DNA from: Bacteroidetes bacterium GWF2_29_10
GTDB lineage: Bacteria; Bacteroidota; Bacteroidia; Bacteroidales; GWE2-29-8
Reading direction: 5' to 3'
DNA: 42,484 bases
Assembly (NCBI GenBank): GCA_001768555.1
Contig: MEOD01000031.1
Span: 1 to 42,484 of the forward strand
The translations under genes were made by a program, and so were the position numbers. The notes under the pieces were generated by a model. It was not told where the DNA came from. It made no database searches and saw only the letters and a program-made list of their open reading frames with translations. This document shows positions 1-9,380 of this stretch, piece by piece (position 1 is the first letter of the stretch; each line of letters opens with the position of its first letter).

Positions 1-1052
1 TAATTTGTACCTGTCCATTTTACATCTGTAGCGAGAGTGGCCGCAACATTAATTACGTTTTTATATGAAGCTGGATACATTGGAATTTCATTCCCATCAT
101 TTCCTGATGCTGAAATAATTATAGCTCCTTTATTTATAGTTGCATAGTTTACAACATCTTGGCCATATTGTCCTCTACCCGCAGAGCTTCCCCATGAACA
201 ATTAATTATTTGACAACCTTTGTCTGCTGCATAAATAATACCTTCGTAAGCGGCAACAAGAATTCCAGTTGAATTAGCCACTTTAACTGGTAATATTTTA
301 GCATTAAACCCTACACTAGCAATACCATTTCCATTATCTGTTTTTGCACCAGCAATACCTGCAACCCATGTTCCATGATCTCCATTAGGAGATGGATTAT
401 TATCTCCATCACCTAAATCCCATCCTCTAAAGTTATCTATATATCCGTCTCCATCATTATCAACTCCATCAATTACATCATTATAGTTATACTTAATATT
501 ATCAGCTAAGTCTGATTGATTAGTAAAATCAATACCCGTATCAATAATTCCTATAACAACATTTGTATCTCCTTTTGAAACATCCCACGCTTGAATAGCT
601 TTAATTAGGTATAAGTAATACTGACTTGCTAATAAAGGATCTGAAGGAATATAAAATGGTTTTGGAATAATTTTCATTTCAACATATTCAAACATGCCTG
701 TTGATTTAAGCATATTTATAATTTTTCGTGTTTCCATAGAACTACTATACTGCAAGTTGTAAATCAAGCTTAAATCAACTAATTTATCTTTTGAAGTATT
801 TGACTTTTCTTGAATAACAGGCTTATGGTTTGGAAACTGACTTTTAATTTCTGTTGCATTTATTTTCTTTAAAACATTATTTAAAGCATTATTTGATTTT
901 TCCTTAATAGAATTTCTATACTCTGGTTTTAGCTTAATTATTAAAGTGTTAATTGCATAATCGTCTTTATCATTCAAACTATTTTGTGAAAATAGAAACA
1001 TTCCGTTAAAAATTATACTTAACGATAACATTATTGAGTAAAATTTATTCAT
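1..1052 (-). CDS. Secreted subtilisin-like serine protease (S8 family), C-terminus outside window
   Basis: The 350 visible codons run off the window's left edge, so the C-terminus is missing. The start is the ATG at 1052, followed by a hydrophobic signal peptide (MNKFYSIMLSLSIIFNG...). A propeptide-like stretch covers roughly residues 25-130. The S8 catalytic core then begins with the Asp motif IIDTGID (D171) and the His motif DHGTWVAGIAGA (H226), and the oxyanion-hole Asn lies in SASGND (N318). The catalytic Ser (GTSM/A region) would lie beyond the window. A calcium-binding-like stretch DNDGDGYIDN lies between D171 and H226. It is the last gene of the minus-strand run of surface proteins, 103 bp after its neighbour, and has its own -7-like box. 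A T9SS sorting domain at the missing end is likely but cannot be seen. Confidence 0.9.
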   Translation of the reverse strand, partial: MNKFYSIMLSLSIIFNGMFLFSQNSLNDKDDYAINTLIIKLKPEYRNSIKEKSNNALNNVLKKINATEIKSQFPNHKPVIQEKSNTSKDKLVDLSLIYNLQYSSSMETRKIINMLKSTGMFEYVEMKIIPKPFYIPSDPLLASQYYLYLIKAIQAWDVSKGDTNVVIGIIDTGIDFTNQSDLADNIKYNYNDVIDGVDNDGDGYIDNFRGWDLGDGDNNPSPNGDHGTWVAGIAGAKTDNGNGIASVGFNAKILPVKVANSTGILVAAYEGIIYAADKGCQIINCSWGSSAGRGQYGQDVVNYATINKGAIIISASGNDGNEIPMYPASYKNVINVAATLATDVKWTGTN

Positions 1053-1087
1053 AAAGGTTTAAATTTAAAACATAAAAATACTAAATA

Positions 1088-1095
1088 CAAAGATA
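1088..1095 (-). promoter_or_regulatory. Candidate -7 box (TATCTTTG) for the subtilase gene
   Basis: On the minus strand the gap before the subtilase reads TATCTTTG, an exact match to the Bacteroidota -7 consensus TAnnTTTG, about 35 bp before the ATG. I see no convincing TTG at -33, so this may be a weak internal promoter that lets the protease be read apart from the upstream genes. Confidence 0.4.
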
Positions 1096-1155
1096 AAATA
1101 AAATTTATAATTACTATAATTTTAATAAAAAAGATTTTGGGTGTTTCAATTTTAA

Positions 1156-3879
1156 TTAATGTTTTATAAACTTTTTATTAATTATCTGTTTGTTTAATGA
1201 ACTTTGATTTGCATTTATATTGATTATTGCAATGTATAAGCCTTTTGATAGTTTTGAAATATTTAATTGAATGCTGCTTTCTCCTCTTCCCAATTTTATA
1301 TCAACATTATTAATAGTTCGCCCAGTGATGTCTTTTATTTCAACATTTATTTTAGTATTAGCAAAATCGTTTAAAAAAGAAAACTCTATATATTCTCTTG
1401 CTGGATTGGGATACATATCAAGTAATATAACATCAGGTTCATTTAACATAACTTCTACTACGTCTGAATATCTATAATTTTTATAATAATTCAAATTTTT
1501 TAATCTGTAATATGATAATCCAATATATGGAGTTTTATCAATTAAAGAGTATAATTGAGATGTGCCAATATTTGGTTTACGAAGTAAAGTTCCTACTGAA
1601 TCAAAATCTACTGCATCATAACTTTTTTCCACAGTATAAAACTCGCTAAATAAATCATAAGGGGCTTCCCATTCTACTAGAACCCATTTATTATCTATTG
1701 GTGTAGCCATTATTTCGCATAATCCTATTTTTCTATGAGAAATTGCAGCCTGACATTGAGTATTTATAATAACTACAGTGTGGTTTTCGGCAGTACATCC
1801 ATTAGCATCAGTAATTGTAAGATAATAGTCTCCTGTTTCTTTTACACTTATAGTTTGAGATATTTCTCCTGTACTCCAAGAGTAAGAAGAAGCAACTGTT
1901 GATGATAAAGCAATTGAATCTACGCCATTAATAGAGTCATGTTCGAAATTACCAGGAGTTATATTTGCTACAGGTGCTGAAAATACATTTACTACAATAG
2001 GTGCAGAAAATACAGAGCATCCAACTTTTACAGAATAACTACCACTTGTTTTAACTGTAATTTCTTGTGTTGTTTCTGAGTTTGGAGCCCAGGAATAGAA
2101 AACCCCTGCACTTGCAGTAAGGACAACAGAATCTCCTTCACAAAAAGTAGTAGGTCCATCTGGGGTTATTGTAGCAGCAGCATTTGTTCCGACATTAATA
2201 TACCCAACAGATATTGCAGGTTCACTATATCCATTATTATCATTATAAACAGTAAGAGTAACAGTGTACGTCCCTGGAGAATTATATGTTATTATTGGAT
2301 TTTGAGCAGTAGAAGTATCTGGCGTTCCCCCTTCAAAATTCCAGAACCATTTTGTAGGAGAATTAAGACTTGTGTCAATAAAAGATACAGTTTCTCCTTG
2401 GCAAATGTTTGTGTCAGCTGTTTCAAAACCAGCAACAGGAGCACAAAGAGGTTTAAATACAGTCATAACAAAACCATCATCTTCACCTCCTAAGAAAAAC
2501 GACTGACAACGTCTTTGATAATTGCTTATGGAAGAAAAACCATCGTCTTTACCTCCTAAATACATATTTGTAAAATCAGGAGGAGGACAAATAACTTGAG
2601 CTATATTCCCCATTGTGAATCCGTCTTCTTCGCCTCCAAAGAAAAATGAAGAACAACTAATTTGTAATAATCTTGAAGTAGAGTGACCATCGTTTAGTCC
2701 TCCAAGATACATATCTGTAAACACTGGAGGAGGACATGCTATTTGAGCAATATTTCCTATTGTAAAACCATCCTCTTCTCCTCCAAAGAAAAATGAAGGA
2801 CATTTATTTTGTATTTTAGAATTTTCAGAACTTCCATGACCAATACCTCCATAATACATATCATCAGAAGAAGGCTGTGGGCAACCTAAAACAATATCAG
2901 AACCACTAAAACCATCATCTTCGCCTCCTAAAAAAAATGTAGGACATCTTTCCAACTGTTGATTAGAGCTTCCATATCCATCGGAAATACCACCAAAATA
3001 CATATTGTCTGGAGTAGGAGGATCGCAAATTATACTTAATTTTTCAACATAAAACCCATCTTCTTCTCCTCCCATAAAGAAATTAGGACAACGATAAATA
3101 TTTAATTCTTGTGAAGCAAAACTATTCTCCTCTCCTCCAAAATACATATTGTTTGGAATAGGAGGATCACATAAATATGTAGATGTAATCATATCAAACC
3201 CATTCCCTTCACCACCACCGGCAATAGGGCATATTCTAAGAATAGAATCTACTATAACATACCCACCTCCAGAAGTATTTACAGCTTGTATTTCATATTT
3301 TGCCCAAAGCCCATAACCATAAACAGAACTTAAGTTATAAAACGTTTTTTGTGTAGAATCTGATGATATATTTAATTTTGTTGAGTCAGTAACTCCATCT
3401 TTATTAGCATCCAATAATAATTGATATGTGAAAATTTCGCTACCCATTGTTGGTTTATCCCATTTTATACGTAACACATCATTACAAGTAACAAAAGATG
3501 CATCTCGTCTATTAATAGGAGTAGCTGGCAAAGTTGTAAAAGTTTCTTCATTACCATATGCCGTACCATCGGCATTTATTGCATAAGCTCTAATGTAATA
3601 TAATGTATTAGGAATTAAATTATTTAAATTGCTAACAAAAGCGCCTAAACCTGCACCATCATTAGTGCAATCAACAGATGGATTTGAAGAAGTCCCCCAA
3701 CATACACCTTTTGCTGTAACAGGGGAACCTCCTATGTCTGTAACATCTCCACCAGTAACAACAGAGCTAGTATCAATTAAGGATACTGCATCTGTAGTTA
3801 ATGTAGGTAATTGAGCTTTAATTACTACACTAATTATTAAAAAAATAAATAATATTATATGTTGCTTCCCATTTCGCAT
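1156..3879 (-). CDS. T9SS-sorted surface protein with FN3-like, cysteine-anchored GG/DG repeats and PKD domain
   Basis: 907 residues. A signal peptide covers residues 1-22 (ends VVIKAQ). Two fibronectin-III-like domains follow (about 25-118 and 123-215; the first carries GVCWGTSSNPSV, common in Bacteroidota surface proteins). Residues about 216-480 are a tandem repeat described separately. A PKD-like domain (about 485-560, FWNFEGGTPDTSTAQNP), Ig-like segments, and a type A T9SS sorting domain (about 825-907, YPNPAREYIEF to KKFIKH) complete it. Expected fate is export by Sec, crossing by T9SS and display or release at the cell surface. The next gene upstream (ending at 3920) encodes a shorter paralogue 40 bp away, so the two are probably co-transcribed. 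I do not recognise a named function; the architecture suggests adhesion or an extracellular scaffold. Confidence 0.85.
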   Translation of the reverse strand: MRNGKQHIILFIFLIISVVIKAQLPTLTTDAVSLIDTSSVVTGGDVTDIGGSPVTAKGVCWGTSSNPSVDCTNDGAGLGAFVSNLNNLIPNTLYYIRAYAINADGTAYGNEETFTTLPATPINRRDASFVTCNDVLRIKWDKPTMGSEIFTYQLLLDANKDGVTDSTKLNISSDSTQKTFYNLSSVYGYGLWAKYEIQAVNTSGGGYVIVDSILRICPIAGGGEGNGFDMITSTYLCDPPIPNNMYFGGEENSFASQELNIYRCPNFFMGGEEDGFYVEKLSIICDPPTPDNMYFGGISDGYGSSNQQLERCPTFFLGGEDDGFSGSDIVLGCPQPSSDDMYYGGIGHGSSENSKIQNKCPSFFFGGEEDGFTIGNIAQIACPPPVFTDMYLGGLNDGHSTSRLLQISCSSFFFGGEEDGFTMGNIAQVICPPPDFTNMYLGGKDDGFSSISNYQRRCQSFFLGGEDDGFVMTVFKPLCAPVAGFETADTNICQGETVSFIDTSLNSPTKWFWNFEGGTPDTSTAQNPIITYNSPGTYTVTLTVYNDNNGYSEPAISVGYINVGTNAAATITPDGPTTFCEGDSVVLTASAGVFYSWAPNSETTQEITVKTSGSYSVKVGCSVFSAPIVVNVFSAPVANITPGNFEHDSINGVDSIALSSTVASSYSWSTGEISQTISVKETGDYYLTITDANGCTAENHTVVIINTQCQAAISHRKIGLCEIMATPIDNKWVLVEWEAPYDLFSEFYTVEKSYDAVDFDSVGTLLRKPNIGTSQLYSLIDKTPYIGLSYYRLKNLNYYKNYRYSDVVEVMLNEPDVILLDMYPNPAREYIEFSFLNDFANTKINVEIKDITGRTINNVDIKLGRGESSIQLNISKLSKGLYIAIININANQSSLNKQIINKKFIKH
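2440..3232 (-). repeat. Two-part cysteine-anchored protein repeat, about 5.5 pairs
   Basis: The encoded protein alternates an A unit of about 27 residues (C-[DP]-P-P-x4-MY-x-GG-x2-[DG]...) with a B unit of 21-22 residues (C-x2-FF-x-GGE[ED]DGF-x8). Each unit starts with one Cys, giving a pair period of about 48-49 residues. The B units are nearly identical (FFFGGEEDGF, FFLGGEDDGF), which points to recent duplication or selection for uniformity. The same design recurs in the paralogue at 3920-6037. Confidence 0.85.
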
Positions 3880-3919
3880 AAATTGCTATATAATATGTTG
3901 TTTTACTACAATATTCATT

Positions 3920-6037
3920 TTAAAGTTTAATAAATTTCCATGTAAATAAATTTTTTCTAATATTTTTCTGTTTATTTTCAATGATATTAAATATTAAAAA
4001 ATATGGTCCACTTTCCATTTCTGAAACATCCAAAGAATTATGATTATCTCCTTTTCTAAGATTTACTTTCTCTGACATTAATATTCGGCCTATTACATCA
4101 ACTATTTCTATGTTTAAAATAGTACTATCTGTATCTGAATTAATAAGATAAGTAATTTTATTATCAACAGGATTAGGAAATATATTCCGAACTTTTATGT
4201 TTTTAGGATATATATTAACAGCAATATACCCCACATACTCACTTTTACCATCAAAATCTGTTTGTTTTAATCTATAATATGATGTTCCAAATACTGGTTT
4301 CTTATCATAATATTGATAAAATGACTTATTTTTTTTAGTTCCATTTCCTTTAACAGTAGCTATTATAGTCCAATTTTCATTATCTTTTGTTCTTTCTAAA
4401 GTATAAAAATCATTATTTTCTTCATAAAAAGTTTCCCATTTAGTTAAAACCCATTCATTGTTTATAGGAATACCTGAGAAATAATTAAGATTTATTCCTA
4501 AAGCGGCTTCATTACAAACTCCTCCTATCTTAACTTTTGCTTTCGAAGAGCGCTTAGAACATCCATTTACATCAACCGTTTCCACAAAATATGTTCCAGT
4601 GCTATTTACAACTATTGAGTCTACTGTTTCTCCATTAGGAGACCAGATATATGAAATATTTGTTTCTGTTTTTAAAACTATAGTATTATAATCAAATCCA
4701 TTAGTTGAAATTTGAGGTTTAATATTATTATCCATTAAAACAACGTTAACAGAATCAGCAGGCACATAGCAACCATCAACAGTAACCTTGTAGGTCCCTG
4801 TATTAAAAGCTGTTATAGACTGCGATGTTTGACCTGTTGACCAAGTATATGTGTGCCCCGCAGGAGCAGTTAATTCAACCGAACCACATTCACAAAATGA
4901 AGTAGGACCACTTGCTGTAATCGGATCTGCTGTTTTAAATCCAACTAATATAAAATCCGTTTTTCTAATAGTGTCACTTACTGAATCATTAGAAGCGATA
5001 AGCATAACATCATATAATCCAGAATCGGGATAATTTATAGAAGGATATTTACTTGTTGATGTGTCTGGAACTCCTCCTTCAAAGAACCAAGCGAAATTAG
5101 TATAATCATGCACAGTATATTCTGGAGAGAATCTAACACTTTCTCCCGTACAAACAGAATCTTCAGATGCAATAACATCCAAATCAGGACATGATTGAAA
5201 TAATAACCCTACAACAAAACCATCCTCTCTACCCCCTGCAAAAAAAGTATTGCATGTTAGTTGAATAAACCTATTTGCATTAAATCCATCGCTTTGACCT
5301 CCTTTATATAAATCAGAAAAAGGCGCTTCTGGACAAACAAAAAATATGGTATTACTTGCATTTGCTCCATCATATGTGCCTCCAGCAAACATCGATTGAC
5401 ATCGCTCTTGTATAGAATATGAAACTCCAAATCCATCACTTAAGCTTCCTTTATACATATCTGTAAATATTGGCTCTGGGCAATTAGAAATATTCACACC
5501 AATAGCATCATCTCCTCCATTATTTCCTCCTGCAAACATCAATTGACATCGCTCTTGTATTAAAGAACTGGACGTTTGTCCTATTTCTTTTCCTCCTAAA
5601 AACATATCTAAAAGTTCTATGCATGTTTCTATATGTTCTCCTAAAGCAAACCCATTTTCTTGCCCTCCACTAAACATTCTTATACATAAAGATTGAATAT
5701 ATTTATTTGTATTCTCCCCCATATCTTTTCCTCCTTTGTACATGTTTAAAAATGTTGGTGGAGGACATGGATATTTATAAAAGTTTACATCATGTCCATC
5801 TTTAGTTTTTCCTCCTAAAAACATTGATTGACATCTTATCTGAATTTGTTTCCCTATAGAAGCTTCTAACGATTTGCCCCCTTTATACATTCCCAAAGGA
5901 TTAGGTGATGTGCAAGGGTATTTATATAACAAGCATTCAAACCCACCAACTTGTCCTCCCGTATATTGGGAAAAAAGATTTATGGTATTTGTTAATAAAA
6001 ATAACATTAATATTATATTTTGAATGCCTTTATGCAT
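3920..6037 (-). CDS. T9SS-sorted surface protein with cysteine-anchored GG/DG repeats, paralogue of the downstream gene
   Basis: 705 residues. A signal peptide occupies residues 1-23 (NTINLFSQ). There is no FN3 region here: the cysteine-anchored repeats begin at about residue 22 and run to about 283, with A units such as CPPPTFLNMYKGGKD and B units such as CQSMFAGGTYDGAN. A PKD-like domain (about 285-365, WFFEGGVPDTSTSKYP), two Ig-like or gliding-motility-type segments, and a T9SS type A sorting domain (FPNPVDNKITYLI to FTWKFIKL) follow. It lies 38 bp downstream of a SUMF1-like gene and 40 bp upstream of the larger paralogue, so it is probably part of one transcript. Its repeats are more diverged than those of the paralogue. 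The function is not recognised; a secreted surface scaffold or adhesin is an inference. Confidence 0.85.
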   Translation of the reverse strand: MHKGIQNIILMLFLLTNTINLFSQYTGGQVGGFECLLYKYPCTSPNPLGMYKGGKSLEASIGKQIQIRCQSMFLGGKTKDGHDVNFYKYPCPPPTFLNMYKGGKDMGENTNKYIQSLCIRMFSGGQENGFALGEHIETCIELLDMFLGGKEIGQTSSSLIQERCQLMFAGGNNGGDDAIGVNISNCPEPIFTDMYKGSLSDGFGVSYSIQERCQSMFAGGTYDGANASNTIFFVCPEAPFSDLYKGGQSDGFNANRFIQLTCNTFFAGGREDGFVVGLLFQSCPDLDVIASEDSVCTGESVRFSPEYTVHDYTNFAWFFEGGVPDTSTSKYPSINYPDSGLYDVMLIASNDSVSDTIRKTDFILVGFKTADPITASGPTSFCECGSVELTAPAGHTYTWSTGQTSQSITAFNTGTYKVTVDGCYVPADSVNVVLMDNNIKPQISTNGFDYNTIVLKTETNISYIWSPNGETVDSIVVNSTGTYFVETVDVNGCSKRSSKAKVKIGGVCNEAALGINLNYFSGIPINNEWVLTKWETFYEENNDFYTLERTKDNENWTIIATVKGNGTKKNKSFYQYYDKKPVFGTSYYRLKQTDFDGKSEYVGYIAVNIYPKNIKVRNIFPNPVDNKITYLINSDTDSTILNIEIVDVIGRILMSEKVNLRKGDNHNSLDVSEMESGPYFLIFNIIENKQKNIRKNLFTWKFIKL
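5188..5970 (-). repeat. Diverged cysteine-anchored GG/DG protein repeat, five pairs
   Basis: Alternating units start with Cys: a long unit with MYKGGxxDGF-like core and a short unit with MFxGGxxDG core. Between them sits an IQ[ER]x motif just before the short unit's Cys (IQERCQSMF, IQIRCQSMF, IQSLCIRMF). Spacing matches the array at 2440-3232, which shows both proteins descend from one repeat architecture. Confidence 0.8.
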
Positions 6038-6075
6038 TATGTTTTATAATAAGGCTTTATATATAGAAAATCTTA

Positions 6076-7794
6076 CTAAGGAAACGAACGAACTCCTCGT
6101 CCACCAACATTTGCAAGTCTTGTTTGAGTAGTTGTTCCTGCTCCATAACCACCTGAATATGTTTGGTTATTATACCATCCCCAACATACAGTATAAACAC
6201 TATTACAAATAGATGTATTATTATAACTTCTGTCAGAAATACGTGCTTCAGATGCAGCTCTATCCCAAGCCCCTCCTCTAAATTCAATATTCCACCAAAC
6301 TAAACTACACTCACCTCGACCTCCAACAGCGGCCCATGCACCTTGGTAATATGCAGGTCCCCAACCAGCAGAATTATAATCACCAGCCGCAGTCAAAGAT
6401 CCATCTCCATGTATTGTAGATTGAAGTGTATATCCTTGCCTATTTGCAAATTGCCCTCCTGTAACTATCTCCATAACATTTCCCGACATGTCCATTATGC
6501 CATAATATGTAGCCCCTGCAGTAACTCTGGTAGTAGTATCTCTTGCTGCAAAACCTACTCTAAGAGGCCCATTGGCACCCAAAGCTGAACCATAAGCACA
6601 TAACCCATACCCTCTTGATTGCGAAACTTCTGTTGCACTACCAACGGTACCTGTAAGTAACGAACTCTGTGCCTGAGTAATTTGAGTAGTTCCCCATGCA
6701 TATTCTCCTGCAACTTGACCTATAGGACCACGACATGCTTTCTCATATTCGAAATTACTCATAGGTCGAAGTCCAGACCAATCAAGATAAGTAAGCAAAT
6801 CATTCCAAGTAAGATAGTTCATTGCTATATTTTTTCCATCAAGATTACTGTTAAAAGCATCACCCGGAGCTGTTTGTAAGTCACACCCATATATAGCTGG
6901 AGTTTTTGGAGCTGTTGTGGATATACCTGACTGAATTAATTTAACACCATTCCTATTGCTACAAGTTGCTTGCATTGCACAAGCTCCAGACAATCCAGGA
7001 ACTGTATTTGGAAGGATAGAAGTACGAGTGGCTTGTTGATCATAAGTTAGTGTATTTAAAAATTCCACCCATTGATTTTGTGATATTTCATATTTCATAC
7101 AGTAAAAAGCATCATATCCTTTAGGATAAGCAGCTGGAATACTTTGGTCATTACAAGCATATTGGAAAAAATAATTTCCTCCTGTTCCTGTACATATTGA
7201 GGAAGTTAATATCGCATTCTCCGAACTAATCCATTGCGCAGGGATATATCGATTTGAACTGTTATCTCCAATAACAAACGCAGCTTGAGGAACATATACC
7301 ATTTCAATACCAAAAACTTTAAAATTATAATTACCTGCTGCATTAGACAATTTTATTTTAACATAAGTTGCTGTTATTTGACCTGTCCCATCATAAGCTC
7401 TTTGAATAAATATACCCTTTTGATCTGTTACAAGTTTTATCTCCAATGGCAATCCTGAAGCAAAAGAGTCTTGAGCCGTATGCATGTCTCCATGTACCCA
7501 AGGATTAGTTGTCTCACAATTTACAGCAGCAGGATCAACTAATTGTGTTTTTACAAAAATCCATACAGCATCATAATTATTAGGAGCCATGCCTGATACT
7601 CTCCAGCTATTATCCCATGAGAGATTAAAGCTAAGAGATGAGTTTGCAATACCTGGGTTTAAACAGGTTACATTAGTTATCCTTACATTATTTGCGTTAA
7701 TTGTAAAAATAGTTAAAATAAATGCAAATAATAAAAACCTTATTTTTAAAGGCATTTCAATATGTATTTTTTTCATCGTTATATTTTTTTTCAT
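6076..7794 (-). CDS. Secreted SUMF1 (FGE-sulfatase fold) domain protein, probably not catalytic
   Basis: 572 residues. The N-terminus is a signal peptide (FLLFAFILTIFTINANN); downstream ATGs at codons 7 and 14 are alternative starts. Residues about 35-170 form a beta-rich domain typical of Bacteroidota SUMF1 proteins (SFNLSWDNSWR, DAVWIFVKTQ). The SUMF1/C-type-lectin-like fold follows, marked by YCMKYEISQNQWVEFLNTL, RPMSNFEYEKACRG, MDMSGNVMEIVTGG, FRGGAWDRAASEARISDRS and the terminal GGRGVRSFP. True formylglycine-generating enzymes carry a Cys pair after the GGS/GGA motif; here that position reads GGAWDRAASEAR with no Cys. I therefore infer a binding or structural role rather than sulfatase activation. 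It lies 26 bp after its paralogue and 38 bp before the repeat protein gene. Confidence 0.85.
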   Translation of the reverse strand: MKKNITMKKIHIEMPLKIRFLLFAFILTIFTINANNVRITNVTCLNPGIANSSLSFNLSWDNSWRVSGMAPNNYDAVWIFVKTQLVDPAAVNCETTNPWVHGDMHTAQDSFASGLPLEIKLVTDQKGIFIQRAYDGTGQITATYVKIKLSNAAGNYNFKVFGIEMVYVPQAAFVIGDNSSNRYIPAQWISSENAILTSSICTGTGGNYFFQYACNDQSIPAAYPKGYDAFYCMKYEISQNQWVEFLNTLTYDQQATRTSILPNTVPGLSGACAMQATCSNRNGVKLIQSGISTTAPKTPAIYGCDLQTAPGDAFNSNLDGKNIAMNYLTWNDLLTYLDWSGLRPMSNFEYEKACRGPIGQVAGEYAWGTTQITQAQSSLLTGTVGSATEVSQSRGYGLCAYGSALGANGPLRVGFAARDTTTRVTAGATYYGIMDMSGNVMEIVTGGQFANRQGYTLQSTIHGDGSLTAAGDYNSAGWGPAYYQGAWAAVGGRGECSLVWWNIEFRGGAWDRAASEARISDRSYNNTSICNSVYTVCWGWYNNQTYSGGYGAGTTTQTRLANVGGRGVRSFP

Positions 7795-7820
7795 CGTTTA
7801 TATTCAATAATTATTTTAAA

Positions 7821-9380
7821 TTATCTAACTCCTCTTCCTCCAACATCTGAAAGCCTTTGGTCAACATCATTACCAAAACCATAAGGAGCAACTCCTCCGC
7901 AAAGAACAGAGTTTTGAGAACGATCTGATGTTCTAACTGTGGTATTCGCACTTTTAAAACTACCTCCACGCATTTCCATGTGCCACATGTTACAAGCTCC
8001 AACAACACTTGGAGAAGCTTGCCAATTAGGAATATCTGCTTCTCCTGTTGGAGTAAGAGTTCCATCCCCAATATCCGTTGAAGCTGAAGTTATTTTATAT
8101 CCAAGGCCTCCTGCATTATTTCCTCCACTAACCATTTCCCAAAGATTACCTCCAAGATTTTGAACTCCATAATAGGCTGCTCCAGCAGTAGAACGAGTAG
8201 AAGTACTGGTAGCTGGAAATCCTACTCGAAGAGGACCTTTATCTACAGCTGCTCCATAAGCGCAAAGCCCTTGATTACCTGTGGAGTTTGAAGTCTCAGT
8301 TGCTAAACCCGCATCCGTAAGATCATTACTAACTGCCTGCGTAATAAGGGTACTTCCCCAAATATATTCATTTGCTAATCTCGCTTCCTTACCTCTTGCT
8401 ACTTTTTCAAATTCAAGATTAGTTATTGGTCTAAGACAGGCCCAATCCAAATAAGCCAACAAATCACTCCATTTAAGAAAGTTTGAGGCTATTGATAATC
8501 CATCATTAGCACTATTAAAAGCATCACCTGGAGCTGTAACCAAATCATTGCCATAAAGAGCAGACCTCGTAGGGTTAATACCCTTATCTATTATTTTAAT
8601 GCCATTACGATTAGTACAGTTTGTTACCATAGCACAAACACCTGTAAGTCCAGGATCAGAAGATGGAGCAACTGACGTTCTTGTAGTTTGTTGATCATAA
8701 GTAAGCAAGTTTAAAAATTCTACATATTGTTTTTGTGAAATTTCATATTTCATACAATAAAAAGCATTATAGCCCTTAGGATATGTTGCAGGAATATCAG
8801 CTTGAATTCCTCCTCCAGCAGCACCTCCAATAATCAAATTTTCACTAGCAATATTTAAACTACTAAAAGTATTAGTACTAGCTCCATCTCCAAGATTAAA
8901 AGCTCCAGCAGGAACATAAGCCATTTCTATTCCTACAACAGAAAAATTATACGTACCTGCACCAAGATTCAGAGTTATAGTAGCAGTTGTAGGCTGCACA
9001 GTTCCTGTCCCTGGATTTTCTCTTTTTATAAAAACACCTCTATTATCTGCAACCCTTACAATTTCAAGAGGATATCCTATAGCAAAATCCGTAGAAGCAC
9101 TACTCATAAGAGAATGCTCCCATTTTAAAAGGGATTCACAATTAGGAGTAGTTGTTGGAACATTTTGATATTTTACAATAATCCATATCGCATCCCACAC
9201 ATCATCAGTTCCATTGTTTACATACCAGGAATTATCCCAGGAAATAACAAAACTTATCTGAGGATTAGGCAAGCCTGGGTTTGTGTTTGTTACATTGGAA
9301 ATAGACAAATTATTTCCATATAACGAACTGGCAAATAGCAATATAAAAATTGCTATGACAAAATAGTACTTTTTCAACAT
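7821..9380 (-). CDS. Secreted SUMF1 domain protein, paralogue
   Basis: 519 residues with a clear signal peptide (MLKKYYFVIAIFILLFASSLYG). The layout matches the next gene: an N-terminal beta domain (SFVISWDNSWYVNNG, DAIWIIVKYQ) and then the SUMF1 fold (YCMKYEISQKQYVEFLNLL, RPITNLEFEKVARG, QNLGGNLWEMVSGG, MRGGSFKSANTTVRTSDRS, ending GGRGVR). As in its paralogue, the Cys pair of catalytic formylglycine-generating enzymes is absent from the GGSF segment. It is the first gene of the minus-strand run that continues to the subtilase, so the promoter should lie in 9381-9480, where I find no box better than one mismatch from consensus. Pairs of SUMF1-like proteins beside large T9SS proteins are familiar in this phylum; their role is not established. 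Confidence 0.85.
   Translation of the reverse strand: MLKKYYFVIAIFILLFASSLYGNNLSISNVTNTNPGLPNPQISFVISWDNSWYVNNGTDDVWDAIWIIVKYQNVPTTTPNCESLLKWEHSLMSSASTDFAIGYPLEIVRVADNRGVFIKRENPGTGTVQPTTATITLNLGAGTYNFSVVGIEMAYVPAGAFNLGDGASTNTFSSLNIASENLIIGGAAGGGIQADIPATYPKGYNAFYCMKYEISQKQYVEFLNLLTYDQQTTRTSVAPSSDPGLTGVCAMVTNCTNRNGIKIIDKGINPTRSALYGNDLVTAPGDAFNSANDGLSIASNFLKWSDLLAYLDWACLRPITNLEFEKVARGKEARLANEYIWGSTLITQAVSNDLTDAGLATETSNSTGNQGLCAYGAAVDKGPLRVGFPATSTSTRSTAGAAYYGVQNLGGNLWEMVSGGNNAGGLGYKITSASTDIGDGTLTPTGEADIPNWQASPSVVGACNMWHMEMRGGSFKSANTTVRTSDRSQNSVLCGGVAPYGFGNDVDQRLSDVGGRGVR

Noticed and set aside
6076-9380. Catalytic formylglycine-generating enzyme acting on the Cys of the neighbouring repeats (some read CxP, as in the sulfatase motif)
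   Set aside because: The Cys pair needed in the active site is not at its expected position, and the repeats lack the Arg of CxPxR.
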